Origin: Cytophagales bacterium
Lineage (GTDB): Bacteria; Bacteroidota; Bacteroidia; Cytophagales; Cyclobacteriaceae
Length of the DNA stretch: 64,000 nucleotides
Assembly (NCBI GenBank): GCA_017303805.1
Contig: JAFLBQ010000004.1
Coordinates: 1 to 64,000 of the forward strand
Reading direction: 5' to 3'
Below, in pieces: positions 45,062 to 53,255 of this stretch. The translations under genes and the position numbers were made by a program. How positions within the stretch are numbered: position 1 is the first letter of the stretch; every line of letters begins with the position of its first letter. The notes beneath the pieces are model-generated. The model ran no database searches. It was not told where the DNA came from and worked only from the letters and a program-made list of their open reading frames with translations.

Positions 45062-46087
45062 AAAGTGGTTCCACCCCTGCGCCTGCAACGGCACTGCGGT
45101 TTGCTGTTTGGTAACCAGTACATGCTGTGTTGGGTCGTTGTGCATGTGGCCGATAAAATGAATATCGGGGTGGTTTTTAAGTTTGTCGTAGTCGGCTGGG
45201 TTTATGGTAAAGAGTAGCTCGTAGTCCTCGCCTCCATGCAAGGCGCAGGTAATCGGGTCTAACTTAAATTCGATTGCCGTTTCGAATGTCGCATGGTCGA
45301 TGGGCACTTTGTCTTCAAAAATTTTAACACCCAGGTTTGAGTTTTTGCTGAGGTGAAACAATTCCGAAGCAAGGCCATCCGAAATATCAATCATGCTGGT
45401 TGGCAAGCAATTTTTATCGCGCAGTTCGTGCACAATATCCATACGCGCTTCGGGTTTTAACTGGCGGCCCACCAGGTATTCGTACTTTTCCAAGTCGGGC
45501 TGCATGTCGGGGTTGGAAAGAAATACCTGCTTTTCGCGCTCCAACACCTGCAGGCCCAGGTATGCGGCACCTAAATCGCCTGTAACACAAATAATATCGT
45601 TGGCTTTTGCACCACTTCGCTTTACAGCCCGATCGTGCGCCACCCGGCCCAGCACAGTAATAGCAATAACTAAACCTGCGGCAGACGAAGAAGTATCGCC
45701 TCCCACCAAATCCACATTATAATTTTTACATGCAGCCTGCACACCTTCAAAAAAAGCATCAATCGCTTCGAGCGAAAACCGGTTGCTGATGGCAAGCCCT
45801 AACACAATTTGTTCGGGTGTACCATTCATGGCGGCAATATCCGATACGTTAACGGCCACGGCTTTGTACCCCAAATGCTGCAAGGGCATGTACGATAAAT
45901 CGAAGTGAATACCCTCCAGCAACATATCGGTTGAAACGAGGAATGCGTTATCGCCCGCATCGAGCATGGCAGCATCATCGCCAATCCCTTTAAGAGTAGT
46001 GGAGTTAACGGTTTGGAACTTGCTCTTGATCCGCTCAATCAACCCAAATTCTCCTAATTCCGAAAGTTCTGTTCTATTGTTGGTCAT
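45059..46087 (-). CDS. thiL: thiamine-phosphate kinase
   Basis: Phosphorylates thiamine monophosphate to thiamine pyrophosphate with ATP. The 342 residues show the PurM-like fold: GIGDDAAMLD, VSTDMLLEGIHFD, NVSDIAAMNG, GGDTSS, CVTGDLGAAYLGL and HGGEDYELLFT, in the order of the family. The stop lies inside a hairpin shared with the convergent gene. A -7 box is found 42 nt upstream of the start. Confidence 0.95.
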   Translation of the reverse strand: MTNNRTELSELGEFGLIERIKSKFQTVNSTTLKGIGDDAAMLDAGDNAFLVSTDMLLEGIHFDLSYMPLQHLGYKAVAVNVSDIAAMNGTPEQIVLGLAISNRFSLEAIDAFFEGVQAACKNYNVDLVGGDTSSSAAGLVIAITVLGRVAHDRAVKRSGAKANDIICVTGDLGAAYLGLQVLEREKQVFLSNPDMQPDLEKYEYLVGRQLKPEARMDIVHELRDKNCLPTSMIDISDGLASELFHLSKNSNLGVKIFEDKVPIDHATFETAIEFKLDPITCALHGGEDYELLFTINPADYDKLKNHPDIHFIGHMHNDPTQHVLVTKQQTAVPLQAQGWNHF

Positions 46088-46128
46088 GGTAAGTGGTCGT
46101 TAACCGGCAGGATTGTTTATTTATCCGG

Positions 46129-46136
46129 CAAAAGTA
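46129..46136 (-). promoter_or_regulatory. -7 promoter element of thiL
   Basis: The minus strand reads TACTTTTG, an exact TAnnTTTG match, implying a 5' leader of about 36 nt. No -33 TTG. A near-match in the opposite direction (TACTATTTG, one base too long) overlaps it and might serve the lipoprotein gene. Confidence 0.55.
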
Positions 46137-46202
46137 CTATTTGCCCTGCATTCTACCACATTCCGGTGGCGGCACCTGTATAAAGGTTCAAAGCGTGTGT
46201 AT

Positions 46203-46358
46203 ATGAAACAACTTGCATATATTTTAGTTGCTGTAGTTATGCTAAGTGCGTGTGCAACTCCTAAACCGTATTACGAAACCAAAGAAGGAAAGCGGAAGCA
46301 AAAGTATTACAACGATATTCAATACGGTCGGAATGCGCATCCCAAAATGAAGTTTTGA
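46203..46358 (+). CDS. 51-residue lipoprotein of unknown function
   Basis: MKQLAYILVAVVMLSAC is a compact lipoprotein signal with lipobox MLSAC, leaving about 35 residues of mostly Lys, Tyr and Arg (KRKQKYYNDIQYGRNAHPKMKF). A longer frame from 46113 would bury the signal, so ATG 46203 is used. Very small basic lipoproteins are common in Bacteroidota, and I recognise no family. Confidence 0.65.
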   Translation: MKQLAYILVAVVMLSACATPKPYYETKEGKRKQKYYNDIQYGRNAHPKMKF

Positions 46359-46402
46359 GCATTCGCTTATTACCTAGAGGAAAACATAACCGGTTTTAAA
46401 TT

Positions 46403-46804
46403 TTAAACACGCTCCTGGCAAAGTTCCACCAACACGTGGTTAGTAGTTTTAGGATGAATGAAGGCCACGTTCTTATTATCCGCGCCCGCAAAAGGCTTTT
46501 CTGAAAGTAATTCAAAATTCTTGGTCTTTAGTTGGGCCATTTCGTTTTCAATACCCTCCGATTCGAAAGCGAGATGATGCAAGCCTTCTCCGCGCTTTTC
46601 AATAAATTTTGCAATAGCCGAATCGGGCCGGGTAGCCGCCACCAACTCAATCTTCACATTTCCTAAGTCAAAAAAAGAGGTACGTACGCCCTCTTTTTCA
46701 ACTTCCTCTACTTTGTAATGCGGTTTACCAAAAAGTTTGGCAAACAACACATTAGCAGCATCAAGGTCTTTTACGGCAATTCCTATATGTTCCAATTTTT
46801 TCAT
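46403..46804 (-). CDS. mce: methylmalonyl-CoA epimerase
   Basis: Interconverts (R)- and (S)-methylmalonyl-CoA in propionate/succinate metabolism. The 133-residue vicinal-oxygen-chelate fold opens with KKLEHIGIAVKDL (His6 as first metal ligand) and keeps KGEGLHHLAF-like His and a C-terminal VLVELCQ Glu. The start ATG 46804 is supported by an AGGAGAT Shine-Dalgarno sequence 6-12 nt upstream, unusual for this genome. No mutase genes lie nearby. Confidence 0.92.
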   Translation of the reverse strand: MKKLEHIGIAVKDLDAANVLFAKLFGKPHYKVEEVEKEGVRTSFFDLGNVKIELVAATRPDSAIAKFIEKRGEGLHHLAFESEGIENEMAQLKTKNFELLSEKPFAGADNKNVAFIHPKTTNHVLVELCQERV

Positions 46805-46887
46805 ATCTCCTGCAATTAATCTGATTTTGCTAATTTTGATCAAAAATTGGGAAACTTTTTACGCTTTACGAAAGTTTTAAATCCGAA

Positions 46888-47310
46888 ATGCCAAAAATAA
46901 CTATTGAATCGAACAGCGATGCCCACGTGGAGGCAGCCCGGATACAGCAACAAATTAAAGATTACCTGGGCCTGCGCGGCAGCGATCTCATATTTGAGTA
47001 CAGTCTTTTAGATGGCAGAACAAAGTTGGATTTGATTACGCTTAACCCGCGGCACAATCAATCTTTTCTCTTCCGCTCCGAAACCGGTGCCGACAAGGTA
47101 GATGCTTTAAAAAAAATGTGGGAGTACGTTCAGAATTTTAAAGAAAAAGAAAACTCTTACACCATTCAATGGGTAACCGCAGATGAGCGGGAATTGCACA
47201 CCTCTTACTTTAGAGCCAGCAACATATTAGATGCGTTAGAGAAATTATATTATGGCCGCGACAGGAACACCATTACCGTGTTTAGTGTTGTATTAAATCC
47301 AGTATCCTAA
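46888..47310 (+). CDS. conserved hypothetical protein, 140 residues, paired with the IscA-like gene
   Basis: No family recognised. The protein is soluble and of mixed alpha/beta character, without Cys, His cluster or TM. It lies 3 nt before an A-type Fe-S scaffold gene, so the two are co-transcribed and a link to cofactor handling is possible, though inferred from position only. Confidence 0.6.
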   Translation: MPKITIESNSDAHVEAARIQQQIKDYLGLRGSDLIFEYSLLDGRTKLDLITLNPRHNQSFLFRSETGADKVDALKKMWEYVQNFKEKENSYTIQWVTADERELHTSYFRASNILDALEKLYYGRDRNTITVFSVVLNPVS

Positions 47311-47313
47311 GCT

Positions 47314-47640
47314 ATGATTACCGTAACCGAAAAAGCAAAAGACAGAATTATAAGCCTGCGTAAAGAAGAAGGCAAAACCGATAACCACAACATTCGCGTA
47401 TCTGTAAAGGGTGGTGGTTGTTCCGGCCTGATGTACGATTTAGGGTTTGATGATCAGGTTAACCCGGTTGACCAGGTATTTGAAGACAAGGGTGTAAAAA
47501 TTCTTGTCGATAAAAAGAGTTTGCTTTACTTATTAGGTACTACGTTAGATTTTTCAGATGGCCTGAACGGAAAAGGGTTTCAATTCATCAATCCAAATGC
47601 TTCGCGCACCTGCGGTTGTGGCGAAAGTTTTTCAGTTTAG
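47314..47640 (+). CDS. A-type iron-sulfur cluster carrier (IscA/ErpA-like)
   Basis: Carries or inserts Fe-S clusters. The 108-residue HesB-fold protein keeps the three ligands Cys36, Cys100 and Cys102 in GGGCSGL and RTCGCGESF. It lacks features that separate IscA, ErpA and SufA. Its 3' end overlaps that of the convergent Uma2 gene by 4 nt. Confidence 0.93.
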   Translation: MITVTEKAKDRIISLRKEEGKTDNHNIRVSVKGGGCSGLMYDLGFDDQVNPVDQVFEDKGVKILVDKKSLLYLLGTTLDFSDGLNGKGFQFINPNASRTCGCGESFSV

Positions 47641-48218
47641 ATTCTAAGTAGTGACAAGTCCAATATGAAGCCCTTCACAGGGCCTTCGCCCACAATTTTA
47701 GTATTAAATCCCTCTATAATTTCAACGGCCTTTCCAGTACGATACACGTAAGAAGTACGCGCTCTGGGATCAATAAGCCAGGCCAACTTGGCACCATTCT
47801 GTAACCAAAGTTCCATTTTCTGTTTAAGGTCTTCAAGAGAATCAGATTTCGACCGAATCTCAATTACAAATTCGGGACAAACTGGTGCAAACCGATCTTT
47901 ATCTTCTTCACTTAATGCATTCCACTTCTCATTTGATAACCATGCGGCATCTGGTGAAAATACAGATTTATCAGGTAAGGTAAAACCAGCTGAAGAATCG
48001 AAAGATAGCCCTGTACCTGATTCAACAGCCCAATTAGCTAATTGGCGTGCTACCTCCGAGCCGTGAGCACCAGATAATGTGGTTACGGGAGACATAAGAA
48101 TTATTTCATGATTGCTGTTCCGTTCAATGCGTTGATCTTTGTTCTGTTGGCAAAACCAAAAGAACTGTTCATCTGTCAGCTGCGATGTAAACTCATCCTT
48201 TAAAACAATAGCGTCCAT
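47637..48218 (-). CDS. Uma2-family PD-(D/E)xK endonuclease-fold protein
   Basis: A 193-residue protein of the Uma2 family (DUF820). The nuclease-like core is visible: ISPD-equivalent FSPDAAWLSNE with Asp, then PEFVIEIRS with Glu and the following Lys in DLEDLKQKMELW and AWLIDPRA. The family is abundant in Cyanobacteria and Bacteroidota; its biological role is poorly known. Overlaps the IscA-like gene's 3' end. Confidence 0.88.
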   Translation of the reverse strand: MDAIVLKDEFTSQLTDEQFFWFCQQNKDQRIERNSNHEIILMSPVTTLSGAHGSEVARQLANWAVESGTGLSFDSSAGFTLPDKSVFSPDAAWLSNEKWNALSEEDKDRFAPVCPEFVIEIRSKSDSLEDLKQKMELWLQNGAKLAWLIDPRARTSYVYRTGKAVEIIEGFNTKIVGEGPVKGFILDLSLLRI

Positions 48219-48237
48219 AATTTAAAGTTACAAATAT

Positions 48238-48660
48238 TTAATTATTCAGAACAGCCACACACTTTAACTCGATGGCGATGGGTGTTGGTAAGGCATTTAC
48301 TTCTACCGTAGTGCGGCATGGCTGAGTTTCAGGATTAGGAAAATACTCGGCATAAATCTTATTGACTATCGGAAAATCTGCTTTCATATTGGTGAGGTAA
48401 ACGGTAACATCTACCAGGTTCTCCCAACGCGAGCCGGAAGCTTCCAATACAAATTTTACATTTTGAAAAACAGCGCGGCATTGCACTTCAATATCGTACG
48501 CTATCACGTTGCGGTTTTCATCGAAGGTTACTCCGGGTATTTCTTTGGAACTACGTTGGCGCGGCCCAACTCCGGAAAGAAAAAGTAAGTTGCCCACCTT
48601 GCGTGCGTGTGGGTAGGGGCCTACAGGTTCGGGGGCTTGATTGGAATTAAGTACTTTCAT
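48238..48660 (-). CDS. RidA-family deaminase (YjgF/YER057c/UK114)
   Basis: A 140-residue chorismate-mutase-like fold protein. Enamine/imine deamination of reactive metabolites is the family role. LLFLSGVGPR, VYLTNMKADFPIVNKIYAEYF and PCRTTVEVNALP (with the conserved Arg) are typical. ATG 48660 overlaps the stop of the upstream membrane protein by 4 nt (ATGA). A start at 48687 is less likely. Confidence 0.88.
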   Translation of the reverse strand: MKVLNSNQAPEPVGPYPHARKVGNLLFLSGVGPRQRSSKEIPGVTFDENRNVIAYDIEVQCRAVFQNVKFVLEASGSRWENLVDVTVYLTNMKADFPIVNKIYAEYFPNPETQPCRTTVEVNALPTPIAIELKCVAVLNN

Positions 48661-48947
48661 TTGAAATAAGCCGATTTTACTATCCAAACTAAGCCAACTA
48701 CAAAACCAAATGCAACTGAGATTAACATAACGATAAGCCGTCTTCGCCTATCACTTGCCGTTTCTCTCTGAAGTTTGGCCAGTATCGAACTTCTTGCAAC
48801 CGCTCCATATTTATTAACAGCAAAGTCATCATCAGGTACCGGTAAATTTTCAAGTTTATCGCCATACATAGATTTCAACTTACCAAAACCTTTTTTTGGC
48901 TTTTGGGTGTAAATCCACTTTTGCAAACCAAAGCCCATGTATCCCAT
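48657..48947 (-). CDS. small membrane protein of unknown function
   Basis: A 96-residue protein with one C-terminal TM segment (about residues 69-90, LIVMLISVAFGFVVGLVWIV) after a positively charged patch (RRRR), and an N-terminal soluble part. ATG 48947 leaves 10 nt after the DUF4198 stop; the frame also extends upstream to 49022 within that gene. It overlaps ridA by 4 nt. No family recognised. Confidence 0.6.
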   Translation of the reverse strand: MGYMGFGLQKWIYTQKPKKGFGKLKSMYGDKLENLPVPDDDFAVNKYGAVARSSILAKLQRETASDRRRRLIVMLISVAFGFVVGLVWIVKSAYFK

Positions 48948-48957
48948 AACCGTTCTC

Positions 48958-49749
48958 TTATATCCCAAAAACCAAACTCGCCCATAAACTGTGATACGCT
49001 GCACCCTCTTTCTCGGAGACAATCATTCTAACACTACTTACCATCCACGGGCCGCTGGTGCTTATCGGAAACCGAATAGTGCCATCATTCTCGGTATAAA
49101 TATTTTGCAAGAAAGAAGTGTCGCGCACACGGCTCCATACTTTTACCAATGTGTGCGGAGCGGGTTTGCCTTCGTATAAGATTCTACACGTTAAGTAATC
49201 GCCTACTTTTAAATCGTAGGGATTTTGCTCCGGAATAATCTCATACCGTAATCCAACCACTTTTTTAAAAGTATTGTCGGTACGCTCGCCACTCTGCACC
49301 AGCAGCTTGGCAAAGCGGGTGTAATACTCGGTTGACTTCTTATCGAGTGAGTTGGATTTTCTGCGTTGTTCTAAAATATAGTCAAGGCCATCTTCTTCCA
49401 GGTACGCATTAAACTCCTTTCCCTCCAGTTCAATGTACGCATCGTTGCTTTTTAGCGTAAACAAATACGTGCCGGCCAAATCTGCTTTAAAGCTCAGATT
49501 GTTGCCTTCCGTTGGTTTTACTTCTTTGGTTAAATCTTTTACACCATTAAGCCGGTGCAACTCCAACTTTTCAACTCTATGCCGCTGTAAATCCCAAAAC
49601 TCACCCTCAAAGCTCTCACCAACCATCAAATCAACGTTAATTTCTTCGCCTGCCTTGTACCGAAATTTTTTGGGCAGCAGCCAGAACTCATGCGCTTGCG
49701 CAAGTACTGCAAATGCAACTATGAATAGTGTTGTGGTGAGCTTTTTCAT
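48958..49749 (-). CDS. DUF4198-like periplasmic protein
   Basis: A 263-residue secreted protein with signal ending in LAQAHEFW; the mature N-terminus HEFWLLP is a common mark of DUF4198 proteins, related to NikM/CbiK-like metal-uptake periplasmic parts. It folds as beta domains (AGEEINVDLMVGESFEGEFW, AGTYLFTLKSND). A metal-binding role is inferred from family. It precedes a small membrane protein and ridA on the same strand. Confidence 0.8.
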   Translation of the reverse strand: MKKLTTTLFIVAFAVLAQAHEFWLLPKKFRYKAGEEINVDLMVGESFEGEFWDLQRHRVEKLELHRLNGVKDLTKEVKPTEGNNLSFKADLAGTYLFTLKSNDAYIELEGKEFNAYLEEDGLDYILEQRRKSNSLDKKSTEYYTRFAKLLVQSGERTDNTFKKVVGLRYEIIPEQNPYDLKVGDYLTCRILYEGKPAPHTLVKVWSRVRDTSFLQNIYTENDGTIRFPISTSGPWMVSSVRMIVSEKEGAAYHSLWASLVFGI

Positions 49750-49764
49750 ATTTTATTTAAATTA

Positions 49765-49827
49765 AGCAGGCAGTAACCAGTCGGCAGGAAAATGAAATCT
49801 GAAGGGCCGCCACCAGCTTACTGCCTA
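49765..49827. repeat. heptad-type hairpin between pepP and the DUF4198 gene
   Basis: AGGCAGTAA (49768-49776) and TTACTGCCT (49818-49826) are perfect 9-bp inverted arms. On the minus strand the second arm begins at the TAG stop of the aminopeptidase gene. 7-nt units CAGTAAC, CAGTCGG and CAGGAAA follow in register on the left side. Related to the array after tRNA-Leu. Confidence 0.65.
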
Positions 49828-51132
49828 CTTTTTCTTCTTGCTATTCATGATCTCCTCAATCTCCTCCACTTCAACCGGTATATGCTGCATCAAATCAAAA
49901 TTTTTACTCTTCCCTATTACGATGTTATTCTCTAACCGGATTCCGAAACCTTCTTCTTTGATGTAGATGCCGGGCTCAATTGTCCACACCGAACCTACCG
50001 CTACTTTAGCATGCATATTACCAACATCGTGTACATCCAGCCCTAACATGTGCGAAGTGCCGTGGTAAAAATATTTTTTTAGTGCCGGGCTTTCCGGATT
50101 CTGATTTTTAATATCGGTTTTATCAATCAACTTCAATTTCAGCAACTCGGCTTCCATTAATTTTTCAATCTCCTTCTGAAATTCAAAATAGAGTACCCCG
50201 GGCCGCAGCATGCGGGCAGCCTGGCGTTTGATTCGAAGTACTGCATTGTACACTTCTTTTTGGCGAGCGGTAAACCTACCACTTACCGGTATGGTACGCG
50301 TCATGTCGGCATTGTAGTTGGCGTATTCAGCCGCTACGTCCAGCAAAATCAAATCGCCCGCACGGCATTGGCGGCTGTTTTCTACATAATGAAGAATAAC
50401 ATTATTTACGCCCGCAGCAATTATGGGCGGGTATGCAAACCCTTTCGACCCTAACCGCTTAAACTCGTGCACCAACTCAGCTTCAATTTCATACTCCATT
50501 ACACCGGGGCGCACATACTTTAGTATGCGCCTAAAACCGCATTCGGTAATCTCACAAGCTTTTTGCATCAATTCAATTTCGCGGGGTTGCTTTACTTTAC
50601 GCAACTCCCCCATTACAGGCGCTACTCGGTTGTAGGCATGCAAAGGATAATTCTTTTTACACCATTCAATAAACCGGGCATCGCGGCTTTGCACTACTAC
50701 TTCAGAGCGGTAATGTTCGTTGGTATTCAGGTAAACCTGCTCTACGCCCCCCATCGTCATCATGTGGTGAAAGAGCTTTTCAAAACCAGAAACCCACACC
50801 ACCGTTGCCACACCCGATATTTCGGTGGCCTCCTTCTTGGTAAGTTTATGGCCCTCCCATTTTTCCAGTAGTTCGTTGGGTTCGCGTAAAAAAAGTATTT
50901 CCCGGTATTTCTTATCCGGGAAACCGGGGCACAGCACCAACATGCTTTCTTCCTGGTGGATACCAGTTAAATAATATAAATCGCTGTTTTGGATGAAGCC
51001 CAGCACGCCATCGGCATTGGTGGGCATAACATCGTTGGAGTTAAAAACCGCCAGGGCGTTGGGTTTTAGTTTGCTGATTAATCGCTTGCGGTTAGCACTA
51101 AAAAATTCTTTATCAATGGGTTCGTGTCGCAT
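49825..51132 (-). CDS. pepP: aminopeptidase P family Xaa-Pro peptidase
   Basis: Cleaves N-terminal residues followed by proline. The 435-residue pita-bread metallopeptidase has an N-terminal AMP_N domain (about 1-135) and the catalytic domain with two-metal ligands: LILLDVAAEYANYNADMTRTIP (Asp residues), HGTSHMLGLDVHD (His), TIEPGIYI (Glu) and RLENNIVI (Glu). No signal peptide. The stop TAG is the first codon of a heptad-type hairpin. Confidence 0.93.
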   Translation of the reverse strand: MRHEPIDKEFFSANRKRLISKLKPNALAVFNSNDVMPTNADGVLGFIQNSDLYYLTGIHQEESMLVLCPGFPDKKYREILFLREPNELLEKWEGHKLTKKEATEISGVATVVWVSGFEKLFHHMMTMGGVEQVYLNTNEHYRSEVVVQSRDARFIEWCKKNYPLHAYNRVAPVMGELRKVKQPREIELMQKACEITECGFRRILKYVRPGVMEYEIEAELVHEFKRLGSKGFAYPPIIAAGVNNVILHYVENSRQCRAGDLILLDVAAEYANYNADMTRTIPVSGRFTARQKEVYNAVLRIKRQAARMLRPGVLYFEFQKEIEKLMEAELLKLKLIDKTDIKNQNPESPALKKYFYHGTSHMLGLDVHDVGNMHAKVAVGSVWTIEPGIYIKEEGFGIRLENNIVIGKSKNFDLMQHIPVEVEEIEEIMNSKKKK

Positions 51133-51203
51133 GTTAGTAAGTAAAAACTTGGTATTTCCGTTAAGTTCTGATAGATTTTGGAAAGTTATAAATACCCCTT
51201 CAC

Positions 51204-52508
51204 ATGAAAAAATTATCGTTGGTTGTAATTGTTGCCCTGGTGTTACACATCGCGCAGGCGCAGGAAAAAAAATATACCCCCACCCCAGAGAATCTGAAAA
51301 ATCGAGAATGGTTTCAGAACGCCCGCTTCGGACTTTTTATACACTGGGGTGTTTACAGTGTGCTGGCCGATGGCGAGTGGGTAATGAATACGAAGCAAAT
51401 TCCCGTTAAGACCTACGAAAAACTTCCGGCCTTCTTTAACCCAACCGAGTTTAATGCGGCCGAGTGGGTGCAGATGGTAAAAGATGCGGGTATGAAGTAC
51501 ATAACCATTACCAGCAAACACCACGATGGGTTTGCTATGTACGACTCGAAAGTTTCAGACTATAACATCGTTAAAAAAACCCCTTACGGGAAAGATGTTT
51601 TGAAAATGCTGGCCGATGAGTGTCGCAAGCAAGGCATTAAACTTTTCTTTTATCATTCGCAGTTAGACTGGCACCACCCCGATTATTTTCCGCGGGGCTT
51701 TACAGGGGGTAGTTATACTGGCCGCGAAGAAAAAGGTGATATGAACAAGTATCTCGACTACATGGACGCCCAGCTTACGGAACTACTGACCAACTACGGA
51801 GATATTGGTGGGATTTGGTTTGATGGCATGTGGGATAAAAAAGATGCCGACTGGCGTTTGTCGCAAACTTATTCGTTAATTCATAAACTGCAACCCGGCA
51901 CGCTGGTGGGTAGCAATCACCATGTTGCTCCTTATGAGGGTGAGGATTTTCAAATGTTTGAAAAAGACTTGCCCGGCCACAACACCACCGGCTTTGCACC
52001 CGAACAAAAAGTAGGCGAACTACCCAAAGAAGTTTGCGAAACCATCAACAACAGTTGGGGATTTAACCTGCGCGATGATAAAAATAAAAGCATCAAAGAC
52101 CTGATACAATACCTGGTGAAAGGAGCAGGCTACGATGCCAATTTTCTTTTGAACGTAGGTCCTATGCCGAATGGAAAAATCCAACCCGAACATGTAGCAC
52201 TGTTAAAACAGATGGGTGAATGGACACGCCAATATGGCGAAACTATTTACGGAACCCGGGGCGGCCCGCTTACTCCGCGCGAGTGGGGTGTAACCACACA
52301 AAAAGGCAATAAAGTTTACCTACACATTTTAAAATGGTATGACGAAACCCTAACCCTACCCAAGCTTGGCAAGAAAGTGATGAGCGCTAAAATCTTTATA
52401 GATAAAACTCCGGTTAAATTCGTGGAGAACGAGTTCGGATTGAGTATAAAAATGCCGAAAGACAAAATGAATGATATTGATACAGTGATTGAGCTGGAGT
52501 TGAAATAG
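51204..52508 (+). CDS. alpha-L-fucosidase, glycoside hydrolase family 29
   Basis: Retaining exo-fucosidase expected to release alpha-L-fucose. A signal peptide (to about QAQ20) is followed by a 434-residue GH29 catalytic domain: WFQNARFGLFIHWGVYS, KYITITSKHHDGFAMYDS, and GGIWFDGMWDK with the nucleophile Asp207. The general acid is likely in the C-terminal part. No susCD is adjacent, so it is not part of a local utilisation locus. Its TAG stop is the first unit of a tandem heptad array. Confidence 0.94.
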   Translation: MKKLSLVVIVALVLHIAQAQEKKYTPTPENLKNREWFQNARFGLFIHWGVYSVLADGEWVMNTKQIPVKTYEKLPAFFNPTEFNAAEWVQMVKDAGMKYITITSKHHDGFAMYDSKVSDYNIVKKTPYGKDVLKMLADECRKQGIKLFFYHSQLDWHHPDYFPRGFTGGSYTGREEKGDMNKYLDYMDAQLTELLTNYGDIGGIWFDGMWDKKDADWRLSQTYSLIHKLQPGTLVGSNHHVAPYEGEDFQMFEKDLPGHNTTGFAPEQKVGELPKEVCETINNSWGFNLRDDKNKSIKDLIQYLVKGAGYDANFLLNVGPMPNGKIQPEHVALLKQMGEWTRQYGETIYGTRGGPLTPREWGVTTQKGNKVYLHILKWYDETLTLPKLGKKVMSAKIFIDKTPVKFVENEFGLSIKMPKDKMNDIDTVIELELK

Positions 52509-52653
52509 TATATAGTCCTTAGTCCTTAGTCTTTAGTCTTTAGTCTTTAGTAAATAATGGTAGAATACCTGCTGCTAAGAACTATCTACTAAAGACTCAG
52601 GACTATATACTAAAGACTCAGGACTATATACTAAGGACTATATACTAGGACTA
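52506..52653. repeat. large inverted heptad-repeat array between the fucosidase gene and the DUF4199 gene
   Basis: The left arm (52506-52554) is seven consecutive TAGnnnn units (such as TAGTCCT and TAGTCTT), the first being the fucosidase stop codon. The right arm (52571-52653), read on the minus strand, is about eleven more such units, including GAGTCTT and TAGTATA. The arms can pair over much of their length as a hairpin of about 150 nt between convergent stops. Confidence 0.8.
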
Positions 52654-52654
52654 T

Positions 52655-53125
52655 TTAATTACTCTCTCCCTGTGGTTCGTTCACATCATCCGTATTTACA
52701 TAGTTGATAATGATGAATGTAAATAGCAACCCGGAGAAGAGACCTTCCAGGGCAACCATAAATGAAGTGATGTAAGGATTAAGGTACCGGCCCATGGGTT
52801 CGTTGGCAATAATGTCTTGCATAAAACCCGGATCAGCCGAAAGGTAGATGAATAAAAACAGCGCAAAAATTACAGAAGAAACTGCACCGGTAGCCACACC
52901 GGTTGCCAGCGCTCGGAAATAATTCATGTGCTGATCGTGTGTTTCTCTGAACTTCTTTAAGGCGAAATAGATTCCCCCCACTTGAATAAACACATTCAGA
53001 AAGCGAAGCTCATAAATATGCGCCAGCCCTAAAATTTTCATCAACAGGAAAAAAGCGATCAGGCCACCGGCAATTTTTAGCCCGTAATTTTCGGGTATGC
53101 GGTTCGGATTGGTGAACAGACTCAT
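52655..53125 (-). CDS. DUF4199-like membrane protein
   Basis: A 156-residue protein with four predicted TM segments (about 20-40, 45-65, 80-108 and 130-150) and the pattern of DUF4199: FALKKFRETHDQHMNYFRALATG followed by a long TM helix and ANEPMGRYLNPY. ATG 53125 preferred over 53149 as it keeps the soluble opening. Function unknown. Confidence 0.78.
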   Translation of the reverse strand: MSLFTNPNRIPENYGLKIAGGLIAFFLLMKILGLAHIYELRFLNVFIQVGGIYFALKKFRETHDQHMNYFRALATGVATGAVSSVIFALFLFIYLSADPGFMQDIIANEPMGRYLNPYITSFMVALEGLFSGLLFTFIIINYVNTDDVNEPQGESN

Positions 53126-53207
53126 AGATAAAAGGGTTAGTGTGAACAATTAAATATTTGAATTTTTTAAGAGATAAACAACCTTTTATATGGCTTAATA
53201 TTTAGAT

Positions 53208-53215
53208 ACCTTCGG
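53208..53215 (+). promoter_or_regulatory. -7-like promoter element of the SRPBCC gene
   Basis: TACCTTCG matches TAnnTTTG with one change and lies 40 nt before the ATG. No -33 TTG is present. Weaker than the exact matches. Confidence 0.35.
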
Positions 53216-53255
53216 AGCGGCTTAAAAACTATCCGAAACTCAAATTCAATACACG

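Noticed and set aside
52506-52653. Possible CRISPR array
   Set aside because: The periodic unit is 7 nt with no spacer of constant length, the arms are inverted, and no cas gene is near.
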